The notes below the pieces were generated by a model, which was not told the origin of the DNA, made no database searches, and saw only the letters and a program-made list of their open reading frames with translations. From Erythrophleum ivorense (taxonomy: Eukaryota > Streptophyta > Magnoliopsida > Fabales > Fabaceae), in the NCBI GenBank assembly GCA_026724425.1, contig JAIUCV010000001.1, forward strand, positions 12,506,556-12,570,555: a stretch of 64,000 bases of DNA, read 5' to 3'. The translations under genes and the position numbers were made by a program. Shown piece by piece: positions 1 through 13,260 of this stretch (position 1 is its first letter; each line of letters opens with the position of its first letter).

Positions 1-285
1 TTCTTTAAGCACTTTGGACTCAACCATACTCTTAGGAGCCCACTTTGCTTTTGGGGGATTCTTTACTTTGTCTCAACCAAGCTCAAGGGTTCTTGGCTCA
101 TCCTCACCAAAGGGAAGAGTTCTTGGCCTTTCCACACTCAAGCAAACTCACACAAACATCATGTAATCATTTGAAAACATAACATAGCATCAAACATTAT
201 GGCATATAAAGGCATGCTAGCATACTTTTCTTAACTTGAAAATACACATACACACATTCTGAAACAAGCTAAACACACATCCATG
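1..285 (-). mobile_element. LTR fragment (alpha-like), inverted arm
   Basis: The reverse complement of this stretch matches both 1650-1910 and about 21745-22020 of the complete alpha LTR. Shared landmarks include the repeated words for 'gtgaggatgagccaagaaccc' and 'gagtctcccaaaagcaaagtg'. It runs off the left edge of the window, so only part is visible. With 838-1903 it forms an inverted pair around a 550-bp spacer. No coding capacity is seen. Confidence 0.8.
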
Positions 286-837
286 TATGAGATGCCCTAG
301 TACTAAAGCACTTAAAAGTAGAATGTGGGTACAGTTAGAAACTGCAGGATATGAGAAGAAGACTAGAATGAGTACATGTAAAGTAAGTAAGTCAATAGAA
401 TAAGAAAGGAAAGCCCAAGCAAAAAGGGGCTGAAGTGGGAATATGAGGATCTATGAGGAGCGATGAATAATAATTTAAAATGCTCCCCATTATTAATATA
501 ACGTGATCCTAGAGAATCAGATGATACAGAACCCACTTCGCACGAAGAGTATGATGTTCTTCTGAGTTTAGCCTCAGCTATTATGAGCGATGATAACCAG
601 ACTTAGTGTGTATGTATTTTACTGTCAGATACAGTGATCTTAGGCTTTGATGTCTCCCAGAGATGGATCGCAGTAGATCCTAGCATATCACAGTGGGTTG
701 CAGCAGATCCTAACAGGGCTTTGAGAGGTCAAATTTAGATGGCAAGGATTAAGAAGGAACTAATAGAATCAAGAAAGGAGCATTAGGAGATAAGATAGAA
801 CCATTAGGAATCTAAATACTTCCTTGCAAATCTGATT
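286..837. other. Unassigned spacer between inverted LTR arms
   Basis: No open frame of note and no family recognised. A short imperfect direct repeat is present around 665-715 (gcagtagatcctagc and gcagcagatcctaac). It may be internal retroelement sequence or an unrelated insertion. Nothing in it supports a gene. Confidence 0.4.
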
Positions 838-1903
838 TTATATGAATATTTTTAGACTTAATTGAATGTTTAAACATGCTCCTAAGATCCCTAGAGAGCT
901 TCCCACATGCACCTCCCATCCAAGAAAGCAAAGAAATTGCAAGAAAAATTAATGAACTCTAATTAGAAAAAGTGTAGTGCATTTGAAGGGATTGTAAAAA
1001 CTGATTTGATTCATGCATTTCCTAGCATATATAAGTGTTTGATTGAGCTTCTAAGACCTCTAAGAAGCCTCCCAAGTGTGTCTCCCACCAAGGAAAAATC
1101 AAGAAGGCCATGAACTCTTCTTCCCCCATAGTCTCGGCCTAGGCAAGTTCCTATAGCTAGAGAGAGTTTTAAATTTTTCTAAGGCTATTCTTGAGTCATA
1201 TGTGATGAGTGAAGATGAGTAGAGGCCTTAGAAAAAATTTAGAACTCAAAGAAAGTGAATTGATGCTATAGGTTTCATATTAGGACCTAAAGAAGCAACA
1301 TAATGCTAGGCCATTTGTTTTAATGATGTGATTACTCCAAGAGGTTTAAAAGGAGTCAAGAATCATAATTGAAAAGAAAGAATGAGGCCTAGAAATCATT
1401 TGATGGGTGTTGCTTCATTAGGTGTGATTATGGACCATAATGAAGCCTATAGAGTAATCTAGTGTTTTATCAAGTGATGTAGCCTTAGAATATGTTTCAT
1501 AGACCTAATTGGCTCCCATAAATTGTATCTAGGCCAAGAGAAACTATCTCCATCAAATTGTGGGTGTGTGGCCAAAAGAGGAGGCTTGAAAGCTAAGGAA
1601 AAAGTGTGTGAAATTGTGCAAGGTAGCTCTTTCCACCTTCTCTCATGCATGGATGTATGTTTAGCTTGTTTCATAATGTGTGTATGTGTATTTTCAAGCT
1701 AAGAAAAGTATGCTAGCATGCCTTTATATGCCATAATGCTTGATGCTATGTTATGTTTTCAAATGATTACATGATATTTGTGTAAGTTTACTTGAGTGTG
1801 GAAAGGCCAAAAACTCTTCCCTTTGGTGAGGATGAGCCAAGAACCCTTGAGCTTGGTTGAGACAAAGTAAAGAGTCTCCCAAAAGCAAAGTGGGCTCCCA
1901 AGA
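838..1903 (+). mobile_element. LTR fragment (alpha family), middle section
   Basis: Collinear with about 20900-21990 of the complete alpha solo LTR. Shared blocks are the 'agtgtttgattgagcttcta' type text, the 'taggccatttgttttaatga' block, the 'gaggcttgaaagctaaggaa' block and the 'gagtctcccaaaagcaaagtg' block. Similarity stops abruptly after 1903, at the 'ctcccaagag' words. The small open frames here are chance frames in LTR DNA. Confidence 0.8.
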
Positions 1904-3598
1904 GAATTGTAGGTGCTCTCGAGTATAGAAAAACCTAAACTGGCAACAGAAACAGCCAGTAGTAAAACATCCTTTTACCTAAGTAAGAGGATAAGAAAGG
2001 TAGAAAGAAAGAAAATATGATAGTATTCAAGTCGAGGATATCTTAGATTGAGAATAGATATTCAGTTAATATGCTTGAGTACTTCAGAAAGCACACTTGT
2101 TCTTGGCATAGATGCCCTTCTAGCATGATATTGCCCTAAAGTAAAAATAGCTGGGTAATACAGAGAGATCTCGTGATGTAGTAGAGGAAGAATCCTACTT
2201 TTCTGAAGCACTCTACGAGAATAGGGCTGATAAAAAGGGTAAAAGAGAGAGGTACTTTAGATTATTGGGAAACTTGTACTATACAGGCGCTAGTGGCCTC
2301 GAGCTCAGTCATAAGGCACTTGTGTATTAGTGTTTGATGTTATAGTTTGCTTGCAACAATGGTTACATGATATTAGGCCTGATTAACCTAAAAGTAATGT
2401 GACTTGCGTGCGTAGCAAATGATGACATCACTTTCCAAAGTGTCCCGGTAATTGAAGAGTATCCTAGTTGGTTAAAGAATGAGATGAGCCAGACAAGAAA
2501 GGTAAAGGGATTCTAAAAATACTAAAATAGTAAGAAAAGTATGTAAAAAGGAATCCTCAGTAAAGAATGTCTAGATTTAGTATGCATAGCCTGAGTCCCT
2601 TATAATATATGTAAATGAAATGAGAAGGGACCAGTGCATAGCCTCTCTCCTGCCAGAGATGTTAGCCACACTCAGTGTGTGAGATGCCCTAGGTTGTAGA
2701 GCCTAGGATAGGTAGAGCCTTGTATGAGGATTGTTCGGTGTATGAGTATAGCTTGTGGCTTTATTCATGAAGAGTAAGTTGTAGAATGGTCTTGCAATAG
2801 TTAGTGGACACCAGGACAAGGTGGCCTCTAGAGTAGCTTGAGCAGAGCTAAGCTTGAGCAAAGCTAAGGGATCCAACGACTAGAGCTTGATGAGATATGA
2901 TAGTTCGTCGGGATCAGTGGCAAGCCCTAGACATAAACGATGAGAAATTATTTCGTTAATATAAAAAGGCTTGCTAGAGAGAGTGTGTGAGGCCTAATCC
3001 TCCCTGGTAGTCATACTCAGGCCATTCCAAGATGTCTCGCTTAATGCAGAGACAAGTAAGATGCAGGGCAGTATAAGATGAGACTGTGGCTGCACAGGAC
3101 TAGTGTAGAGGGGAATACGAAAGAGAATCATCCCCTAGCCACAATACCTAAATGTTTAGATGAATTTCAAAACCAAAAAGCTAATTCCCTTAGGCCAGAG
3201 GTTAAATTACAAGCTACATCCTAGAACAAGTACTCTCAATGTTTGGATTCTACCTCACTGAAGCTAATGCTCTACTGGGTGCTCTAATCATGCATATGCC
3301 TTAACCCCTGCATTCTCATATTAGGGAGCTCGCCTAACTAATTATCGGACCCCTATCTATTTACTTTACTGGGCTTAGTTTACTTATCTAATTATGACTA
3401 AAGCGAGGGCACCTTTTCGGTACCTAGTTTCTCAGCTCTTCCTCGCTTCTATATCACTATGCTTTATGCCTCAGGGGAGTCTATCTGGGGAAATTACTAA
3501 CCATTATTGGGTGGTTTCCCCTAACTTAAGGTGTCTCCTCTTTTCTTTCTCGATCCAGGGAGAACTTTCATTGAGCCTTTCATTTACATATCTCACCT
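1904..3598. other. Unassigned 1.7-kb block inside broken LTR
   Basis: This replaces the stretch of alpha LTR expected between its middle and 3' sections. I recognise no protein motif, primer-binding site or polypurine tract. An 86-codon frame at 3394-3654 crosses the junction with LTR sequence near 3599, so I do not treat it as a gene. It could be an insertion into the LTR or internal sequence of a non-autonomous retroelement. Confidence 0.35.
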
Positions 3599-3874
3599 GG
3601 ATGTCAAACGTCCTATGTGATGAATTTTATGACCTAGGCATATTTTTAGTGTGAAGTAGACATCCTAAGGTTTCCATAATGATAAAGATTGCATGATTTC
3701 AAATTTTCTTGATTTAGTTATGATTTTCCAAAGTTGGGTCAGAAAATGGAGCAAATATGGCCGAAAATGTGCTTGTTTATTTTGAGCTCCATTTCGGTTT
3801 CCATGGGTTGTAGGCATGTTTTTGTAATATAAAGCTTATAAATGGCATCAAATGAGCTAGAAGTTATGGTGTAC
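3599..3874 (+). mobile_element. 3' end of an alpha LTR
   Basis: Matches 23263-23694, the last part of the complete alpha LTR, through the block ending 'gagctagaagttatggtgt'. The terminal TGTTACA has decayed to TGTACA. It abuts beta-type LTR sequence directly, as if this alpha copy had inserted into a beta LTR near the 'gatgctagagcatg' site. Confidence 0.75.
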
Positions 3875-4927
3875 AAGAAGTGCTAGAGCATGTAGGAGAC
3901 TATTTACCCCCATTTTGAACCATTTATAGTGTCAAAACTGCCAAATTTGTGAGCTCTGTCAAAGTATGACCAAATGAGCTCTTCTTGATATGAAAATAGG
4001 CATGCCTCTAGAGCTTGTTGAGAGCTTTTTGGAAAGCTAAAGTAGGTAATATTTAGAGGTCTAGGGAATATTTGAAAAATTGTTGAAATTGGAGAATTTT
4101 CTGGTTTTGGCTAGTTCTTGTGCTAATAGGTCCAAAATTAAATCTGTATCATTTATAGACCAAACAGTGTCCAATTGTCATGAAATTTTATGGGCATAAA
4201 CTAGAAATCCACAGTGACCTATAACAATTTGAAGCACCTCAATTGGAGGTCTGTAGAGGGAGAAATAACTTTATGAAATTTTGTGTTAGCATCAAGGAAA
4301 CCATCCGACCTTTGTTACTGTTCTATTAGTTTTCGAGATCTAGAGGTTACTGAAATGATCTGAACTTATTTTTATCCTCTATTTAACATTTGTAGCTTTC
4401 CAAATTGGTATATTTTGCGTAGATTTATTTTTTTAAGATTAGTTATGAATTTTTGAAGTTCATGACAGCAAGCTGCAGCAGCACCAGGGACAGACGAACC
4501 CTTGTGCGTTTTTTGATGTCAAATATGGTCCAAACACTAAGATTGTGGTTGGGAATTATTTTTAATGTAAATTTAACACCTAAATATTTCTAGAAAGCTA
4601 TGGTTTGCTTGATTTTCATTTTTCTAGAATTAGTTATGATTTTTCAAAGTTAGAGCCAAAAATTTGATTTTTGGGCCTGTTTTGAGAAATTATACTTTAG
4701 GGTTTTTGGCTTCATATCCGTGGTTCATGGGTTGTTTTATGCTATGTAAGATTTGTATAAATAGAGTTTGAGTAAAGCATGTGATTGATGGATTCACGGG
4801 ACAAATTATGAGCATTTAAACCCTGATACATAGCAAGAAAATGCCACGGTTTGCTTTTTTATTTTGAAAATCATATGAAATTAAGCCTAAGCAAAACTAG
4901 TTAAGGCTAATATATTATGGTATTACA
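3875..4927 (+). mobile_element. 3' half of a beta LTR
   Basis: Collinear with about 31480-32542 of the complete beta LTR in RLP copy A. Shared blocks are 'gagctctgtcaaagtatgac', 'ggaggtctgtagaggg' and the closing 'ttatggtattaca'. It ends with the TTACA terminus at 4927. The 5' half is missing, probably displaced by the alpha insertion upstream. Confidence 0.75.
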
Positions 4928-4964
4928 CATCTCATAAAGCACAGATTTTGGAACACACTTCATA

Positions 4965-7900
4965 ATACCAAATTTTTAGCCTCGAGTTGGTGTTTCCAGA
5001 TTTCTGATATAAATTTTGAAAATTCATAACTAATTCTAAAAAAATTAAAATTATGCATATGATAGTTTTTTGGAAAGCTCTGGATGTTCTAATGACTAAA
5101 AATAATTCTAGAGTGAGAAAACACTATCTGAACCATGAAAAATAATAAAATAGTAGTAGAGGTCTCTGCTGCATCTTGATATTGACCATAAACTTAAAAA
5201 ATTCAATTCTCTCTCTACAGAGCTCCAAATGAGGTTCTTATAGCTATGGTGGAAAGGTTATGATGTCTAGTTTATACTTGTAAAATTTCATGAGTATTGG
5301 ACTTCATTTGACTTACATGTGACATAGAGAAGAAAACTGACCATATAAATAGTATACATATCAATTCTGTATAATTTGGCTAACTTTGAAAAATCATAAT
5401 AAATTCTCTAGAGCTCCAAAATGGGTGCTTTTTAGTAGATGAGACCTACTTGCTGGCCAAATCACATGCAAAAACTTATACATTTGGTTAGACTTTGGTT
5501 TAACTCAATGATTGGTCAAATTTGAAGTCCATATTAGATTCTTAAGGCACCAAATGATTTTCCTATCATGCCATAGCCATTTAGGCAAGTCCAAAAGCAC
5601 ACTTATAGCATATAGGAGCATGCCAATGATTCCTATCATTATGGAGCTCAATCTCACCATGCCATTCACATTCATACACAAGGATTCAAGATCGATGGAT
5701 GGCAAAAACTCACATTTACATACATTTGGTTCCAAAATGAGTTTATACATCATGTCTACATACTTTTGAACATGCTCAATGGTCTACATTAAATATACAT
5801 CATATGGATACAATTCTTGACATCAAAATACTATTAAAATGCCTATTATTCTACTCCATTGTCAAAGTACTATGCTTCAAGACATTTGGCCTTTATTCTT
5901 TGTTCCACTTGGCTCATCTAGACATAATTAAACATTTGTGGGGGAAGAGTAAGATTAAAAAAATCTCAATAGCTCTTTACCATTTCAAATATATATATAT
6001 GATGCTATCATATGTCAAAGAATGCATGCATAGCATTTAGACTACTAGTGAATATACATAAAGTATTTTCCTTGTCATAGAAATTCATACATATTATACA
6101 TAAGCTCTCAAGGGCATGGTCTAGCCTGACCCATTTTCTTTAGGATTTTTAAATTTGTCTCATTCATTTGTGAGAGACTTTTAACTTAACCTTACTCTTT
6201 TTAAGACTTTTAGCTTTGTCTCACCTATTTTTAGAGACTTTTGGCTTATCCTCACTCGTGCTAAGGGACTTTTGGCATAACCATACCTATTCAAGCCATA
6301 TTGCATACATAAACATATTTTAAGAAATATAATGATACTATAACATGTAACCATTGGCTAAAAATATTTCTCATAATTCAAACATACACACAAGCACTTA
6401 ATGACAAGAAAATAACTAGGTAATGCATGTGAGAAAGTTTAAAGAGTTACTTTGAAGAAAGATTCACACACTTTTCCTTTAATTCTTCTTCCCCTTTTCG
6501 GCCAAGCACTTGCAACTGGGTGGCACTTGATTCTCTTGGTCCAAACACATCAAATGAGACATATTTCAATCATTGGAATAAGCTCTAACTTTATACAAAC
6601 TCCATGGATGGTTACTTTCTCATATGACCATATAATGGCTCCATACAAGACACAATGAAGTAACTATTAGAATTCATGATCTTGGCTCCATTTTCTCTTT
6701 TACTTTAAGTCTCTTGACTCCATTTGGACTCTTTGGAGTCATCACAATTTCATTTCAAGGAGTTTAGATACAAGTTGCTTCTTAATGTCTTAAAATAGAA
6801 CCTAAATCTCTATCTCACAACCCATGCTTCTTAAATTCATTCCAATGCTTTCTTTGATATTCATCTATCATATTTAGTCCATATCTAACCTTAGAAAAAT
6901 TTAAAACATTCCTTAGGTACTTTAAGTGGTCTACGCTAAGACATAAGGGAGCAATTGGACCCATAAAAGAAGTGGAGAGAAAGCTACCTTAGGCTTGATG
7001 AAGGCTCAAATTACCACTAACCCCTTGTTCTTGTTCTTTATCTTGGTTTTCCACCACTTGACACCCACAACTTGGTATGCTTGGGTTAGTTTGGCTTACA
7101 AGCATCAATCCATAATATAAATTAGCCTATTTGAATCCATTTAAAGCCTTATTACTAACACTTATCCCCAATTTAGTCTAACTTGTGTTTTAGGATCAAT
7201 TTAGACTCATTATTACTAGCAACTTCCATTTTTCTTCATCTAGATCCCAATTTCCCATAGGCTACATGCCACATGACCTCAATAGAACCCATTTGAGCCA
7301 TCATATCTTTAGTTAAAGGGGTTTAAAGCCAACTTGCTTCTTTATCCCATTTTAGACCCTAAAATTTCAACTTTCATTTTAGGGCTTCTAAATTCAATAA
7401 ATTGGTTCCATAATTATTTATTCCACTTATCTAAATCTCTTAAATCCTTGGAATTCAAAAAACTCTCCTTAAGTGCCTTATCCACCCATTGGCCGAGACA
7501 CTCTTCAAGGAAGGACCATTAGGAGTCTTCTTACTTCCTTTATGAATTTTGATACATGGCTATGTTCTCTGGCTTTTCTTTAGTTCAATTATGGTTTTCT
7601 ATAGCTTAAAATGCTCTTCTATGGTTCCAAATCTTCTATGGTTCACTTGAAACCCTAATTGCCATATATTGAAATTTATAGGTTTTTGGTTGCTTCCAAT
7701 TATATATTCTTGTTTCTCATACTTCAAAACCCTTGGTTCTATCTTGTTTCCATGCAAAACACACTTCTTTCATATGGTTCTATAGCTGGCCAAAATCATA
7801 AAGCAATGGAAGAACAAAGAAATACAAAAATCCTACATGGTTTCATACCTTAATAACTTCCTTATTCAATGGAGAATTTTGTGGTTAGCTTGCTTTCCTT

Positions 7901-8710
7901 AACCTCCTTCCTTCTTCTAACATACCAGCCACAAATATGGTCCTTTCTAAGAACTAAAACTATCAAAAGAAATCTTTTAAGGAGAGAAATCAGATTTGTG
8001 ATGTGAAGAGTGTGAAAAAAATGTCATTTTCATACCTTTCTAACTTGTTCTTCCTTTCTCTCTCTTCCTTCTCTCTTCATGCCATGGAGGTTCTGGTTCA
8101 AGGTTGGAAATGACAGATCTAAATGAAGAAGGTAACGTGGCTGATATGGAGCAAAAAGGTGGTGATTTAACTTTTTCTAAAATTCTCATTTTGTCCTATT
8201 TCTTTGGCTCTTCCCATTTATGCTCATTTTATCTTCTTTTTTAGAACCGTCTTTTTCATATGAAAATTTAGATCTCTAGTTTATTAAAAATATTTTCTTC
8301 CAATTTTATGGGATTTGAAACTATCACGAATCATCTGGTCAAAGTTTTGATTAGCCTTTTGCCAAAATCATACCTCAGAAAAGTTTTAATTGTTATAATA
8401 GTTTCTATGATTTTCAGAGCTTTTGAGAACTCTAAAAAGCTCAATTTTATCATTTAAAAATATTTTCTATAAATTTCTGGGAAGTTGCTCGAAATTACGA
8501 TTTTTGCCACTGTGTTCCATATTAAGCCATTTAGTTATTTCAGCTCTGATTTCTAGCCACCTCTAGATCCTCACCCTCATTACTAGATACTCTGTTCATT
8601 AATCTAACTCTATCTTACCTTATTTCATTTCATTTTGGAGGTCTCCTTTTATAATCTAATCAATTTCGATTCAATTTTAGGAAATTTAGGTTATGATAAC
8701 TCATCTTAAA
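4965..8710 (-). mobile_element. Degenerate alpha-like LTR, reverse orientation
   Basis: Read on the minus strand, this follows the order of the alpha LTR: a 'gtcaaaactttgacc'-type block near 8320, the GA-rich block followed by GGTATG near 8035, the 'gagacaaag...gagtctc' repeats near 6120-6300, and the 'gtccaatactcatgaaatttt' block near 5280. Both termini are too decayed to fix exactly, so the ends are approximate. Small frames such as 5505-5769 and 7334-7522 lie inside it and are not genes. No palindrome array of the beta/gamma type is present. Confidence 0.65.
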
Positions 8711-8869
8711 AGATCATTACATGCACTTTTGCAATTACATCACACAACATTAGAGAATTTTCATCCATGGGCTATCTTGTCACCAACTGTCCACACATAA
8801 TAATTACGTAATTGTTCTTGAAAACACTCTAAATAGGAGGACTCTTAGACTAGCTCCTTTCATATGCTT
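8711..8869. other. Short AT-rich spacer
   Basis: Sequence between the reverse LTR and the RLP-flank remnant. No feature recognised. Confidence 0.3.
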
Positions 8870-9704
8870 CTCTGTTTAATAAAATAGCTTGTTGGTTGAA
8901 CTTTTTATTATGACTTTAGATTTATACTAAGCATGTGTGATCTTTTGATTCATTTATTTTTTAAGTATAATACCATTTTCATGTATTCTAACTTTTTCTT
9001 TTTAGTCTTTATAGAGTTTTATTTGCATTTCCTATTTTATTATCTAAGTTTATATTTAATTTGTATTATAAATTAAGATATAATATGAGGTAGTAAATAA
9101 CCTAAGTAAGCAAACAAAAATAATGGTATTGAAGAATAGATTGAATGAATCCCATTTAAATAATATTCAACAATCATTATACTCTATTTAATTAAATGAA
9201 TCTTATTTAAATGAAATGAAAATTTTATTTGTAGTCACTGTGATAATTCCTTGTCTCTCAATCCTCCTTTTTTGCTTTTCCTCAAAGTCTTCCATGTTTT
9301 GCAAGTCTTCTCTTTCATTTGTGCAACAAAACTTTGTGATGGTCGATAACTTCAAGCTATATACAATAACTCAAAACAAATTCATAAATACAACAACTTA
9401 TTTAAGTTGCTAATTATTTTGTTATCTTCATCTTCCAAATTAAATGTCTCATTTAGTATTGAAGCAACTTATTCTCATTATTATTTTTTCACCACCAAAT
9501 TAACATTTTATGGGTCAAGCTAACTCATTCAAGTCACTCAACATAAACAAGATAGCAAACTACACATGCAAGTGAAATTCACTCAATTATCTACTTTTAT
9601 CATTTTTTGTAGATATGAATCATATATATTAAGAATATCAAGATGGCACACAGATGCTTATATGAGCAAAAATTAATGATACACTAATAGAAGTTTAATT
9701 ATAG
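8870..9704. repeat. Remnant of RLP-cluster flanking unit (unit 0), left part
   Basis: Homologous to the DNA upstream of the RLP genes, at 36260-37090, 53040-53800 and 40060-40379. Shared text includes 'tttttattatgactt', 'aaataatattcaacaa', 'gtgatggtcgataacttcaa'-like and 'gtgaaattcactcaat'. It is therefore the tail of another, older copy of the duplicated unit with no RLP gene left. It is interrupted at 9704 by a CACTA-like element and resumes at 14302. The open frame 9216-9413 is part of this non-coding flank. Confidence 0.75.
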
Positions 9705-11374
9705 CACTACAAAAATGACATTAATTTTTGATAGAAGATATTTGTCAAAAATAATAAAAAAACATGTTTTTTCAACAAATATTTTTTTTGGACAGTCTAT
9801 TGCTTTTTTCACTGTAACTAATTTATTCCAATAAATATTTTTGTCCTTATTTCTTTCCTTTGCCTCTCTGCATCCTTTAAAAACATCTCATGTCTTGTTA
9901 ATAAATGAAAATTTTAATGCAAATGAAAATTTTATTTAAAATAAATATAATATTAGTAAAAATTTGAATAATAAAAAATAATTAGGGAATAATATTAATA
10001 ATTATTATTTCAATTAAGTTAATTTAGTATTTTAATTAATATAAATAAGAAATAAAAAGTTAAAAATAATTTATAAATTTTTTAAAAATAATTTCCAACT
10101 CTAACCATTCTACTATAGAAAAAGAATTTTTGATAGAGGCTTGGTTGGACATATCCAACCAACCTTTTATTAGAAATAATTCTAGTTAGACTAGTTAATT
10201 TTTTAAAACATATTTTATTATATTTTTTCCATAATTTTTGTCATATATATTAATAATTAATATTTATTACAAATAATTAATAATTTATTATATATATATA
10301 TTAAGCAAATTTTATTTTATATTATGATTGTTTATAATTAATAATTTATGTTATATTTAATTTAGTTTTATTATTTTTTGAGTTTTTTAGGCATTTTTTT
10401 GGTTTTATGAATTTGGCTTGCAATTTCATATTCTCCTGTGGGTTTTTAGAGTTCTTCTTCTCTATCTTCCAACAAATATTAAATCAAATCAAAGAAATAA
10501 AATTAAATAAATTAAATCAAAACTCAAAAAATATACGTTTAAAGCAAAAATGAAACCAAATTCACATCCAAATATTTTTAAAATGTAATTAGATAAATTT
10601 TCAAATTTCATCCCAAAAAAAGGCATATAATCATTTCAAATAATCACGTACCAAAAAAACACCATCAATAATGAAAATCAATAAAAGAAGAGAAAAGATG
10701 GAGATTTAGTAAATACTTACACAACATAAAAGGCAAGCAAACATAACTCAAAATTGAAAATATAAATCCAATAAATAAGAGAAAAGACAGCGAGTTAAAT
10801 CTCAATCAAAGAGAGAGTTAAACAATTTCAACAACAAAAATAAAAATGATGAGGAATAAATAGAGATGAACAACTTAAAAAAATGATGAAGAACAAAGAT
10901 GAGAAAAAAAATGAGATAGCAAAACTTTGAAATTTATATATAAATGTGCCAAAAAAAATTGACTAGGTTGAAAATTGCTTTTTATTTCTTTTCAAATTCA
11001 TGCCTCTAGCTATTTAAAGTTTCTTTTAAGATTTCATATTTTGAAATATATCATAAGAATGTGTGCGTATATATAAAATAAAATTTATTAACCAAATATA
11101 TAATATATAATTTTATGAAAGAAAATTATTAAATTTAAACAAAATAAGAATTAAATTTATTGTCATTAGTATTATTAATTTATGGATTATTAGTAACTTA
11201 TATATTATTATTATTTATACAAATCTGAAATTGTATAATATAGAAATATACAATATAGATTATAGAATTCTAATTTCATTAGATTAATTATTAATTATAT
11301 ATAATCTATTTATATGTCATTATTATATTTTTATTAACATGTAATAAATTATTATTTAATATTTTTATACAAAT

Positions 11375-11782
11375 TATTTTAATTGATATAAATAGTAATT
11401 AAAATTTTTAAAAATTAAAATTAAAAATTCTTTTAATTTTTATTTATTTATTTTAGAAAATTAAAATTAAAATTTTAGAAGAAAAATTGCAAACTTTTCT
11501 TGTAAGAAAAGTTTTTCTTGCAATAGGAAGCACATTTCCCACATAAATTTCTATAGGAAAACTTTCTTATAGAATTATATAATATATAATTTAAATAAAA
11601 ATTATATATTATTTATAATTTTAAAAAAGTAAAAATATTAAGTTTAAAGTAAATAAGAGTTAAAAAAGCATTAATATGAATTAATTTGATAAAACTAAAC
11701 TCAATGCTTACCAACTAATGATTTTAAATAATTAATATATATAATAAATAATAATTGTAAGTTACCATAATTGATAACTTAC

Positions 11783-11831
<49 letters not shown>

Positions 11832-13260
11832 TAATAATTGATGTTAAATAAAATTATTATACTTAATAATTAATAAATTAATAATTGAAATAATTAATAT
11901 TGATAATGAAAAATATATATATAATTAAATTACCTTCTATCTAATAATTCATCTTTATTTTTATATTCATCTCCATCTTACATATCTATCTAAAAACTTA
12001 CATATGAAAAAGTTTCATATTAGATAAAATTAGACTAGAGAGGATATATATAAATTGAAAGAACATATAGATCTAATGCATTAACATTTTAAGTCAAGAG
12101 GTGGTATCAAATCTACCTATATAACTCCTCTTAAAAGTTTAACGGAAAAAATCTAATAGACCTCTATAATGTTTGAGGCCTTTAGGCCCTAACTTGAAAG
12201 TGAAAAGGTTATATTTATGCTAAAACAAATAAGAGGTATTTATGAGTATAATATATCGAGCCCATTTAGACCAAACAAAAAATATTAGGGTCCAAGGGAC
12301 TCACATCTTACTATTAAAGGTTCATTGTTCATATATTTATATTTAACTACTAAACTCTCTGCTCTAAGTGAGTGCAAATGAGAGTTTATATTCATTTAGG
12401 TTATCATCTCTATTTTTATTTATGTTGAACCAAACTTTGATACCTTTGTTAGGGACCAAATAAGCCTCAAACATCATAGAAATTTATTGGGTCTTCTTCT
12501 CAAACTTTTGAGAAGAACTATATAAATAGATTTGACACCATCACTTAACTTTAAGATATTAGATTTATGAGTCATTTTCACTTATATACCCTTTTTCTAC
12601 TCTAATTTTATCTAATGTGGAAATTCTTTAGAGGTAGAATTTTAGATATATGTGAAAGATAGAAATGATGGTTAAAGTTAAAATAAATTATTAAATGAAA
12701 GATAATTTAATTATTTACATATATATATATTCATTATTAATATTAATTATTTAAATTATTAATTTGTTAATAATTAAGTATTAATAATTTTAATTAATAT
12801 TAATTATTCAGTTATTATTCTTTTTATTTTTTATTTCATAGTTATATTCATTATAATAAGTTATTAATTATGATAATTTATAATAATTAATTATATTAAT
12901 TATTTAAAATTATTAATTGTTAATTATTGATTTTAATTTTATTAAATTATCCCAAATTAATGCTTTTTTAATTTTTATTTAGTTTAAATTTAACAATTTT
13001 ATTTTATAGGATTATATATAATATATAGCTTTTATTTAAATTATATATTATCTATTTCTATAGATAAGTTTTTCTACGAAACTTTTTTTACAAAAATATG
13101 GTTGGATATGTCCAATCATATTTTTCCAATCACATTTGTGCAGAAAAAAATTTTTCTTACAAGAAACATTTCAATTCTTTTAAAAACTAATAATTTTATT
13201 TTTCAAATAAATAAATAAACATTTAATTAAATTTTTAATTTTATTTTTAAAATTGTAATT
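11375..13260. repeat. Large nested inverted repeat inside the CACTA-like element
   Basis: About 11375-12300 reappears, reverse-complemented and diverged, at about 12430-13260. Matched landmarks are the 'ttttaattgatataaat' block, the 'cttgtaagaaaa' block, the 'aaaaaagcattaat' block, the 'agataaaattaga' block and 'gtttgaggc'. A third, direct copy of the outer part lies at 13380-13870. The centre of symmetry is near 12365. This resembles a foldback-type element, but no clean termini or target duplication could be fixed. Confidence 0.65.
11783..11830 (+). repeat. (TAA)n microsatellite
   Basis: An uninterrupted run of about 16 ATA/TAA units within the left arm of the inverted repeat. The corresponding right-arm position lacks the expansion, so it arose after the repeat formed. 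Confidence 0.9.
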
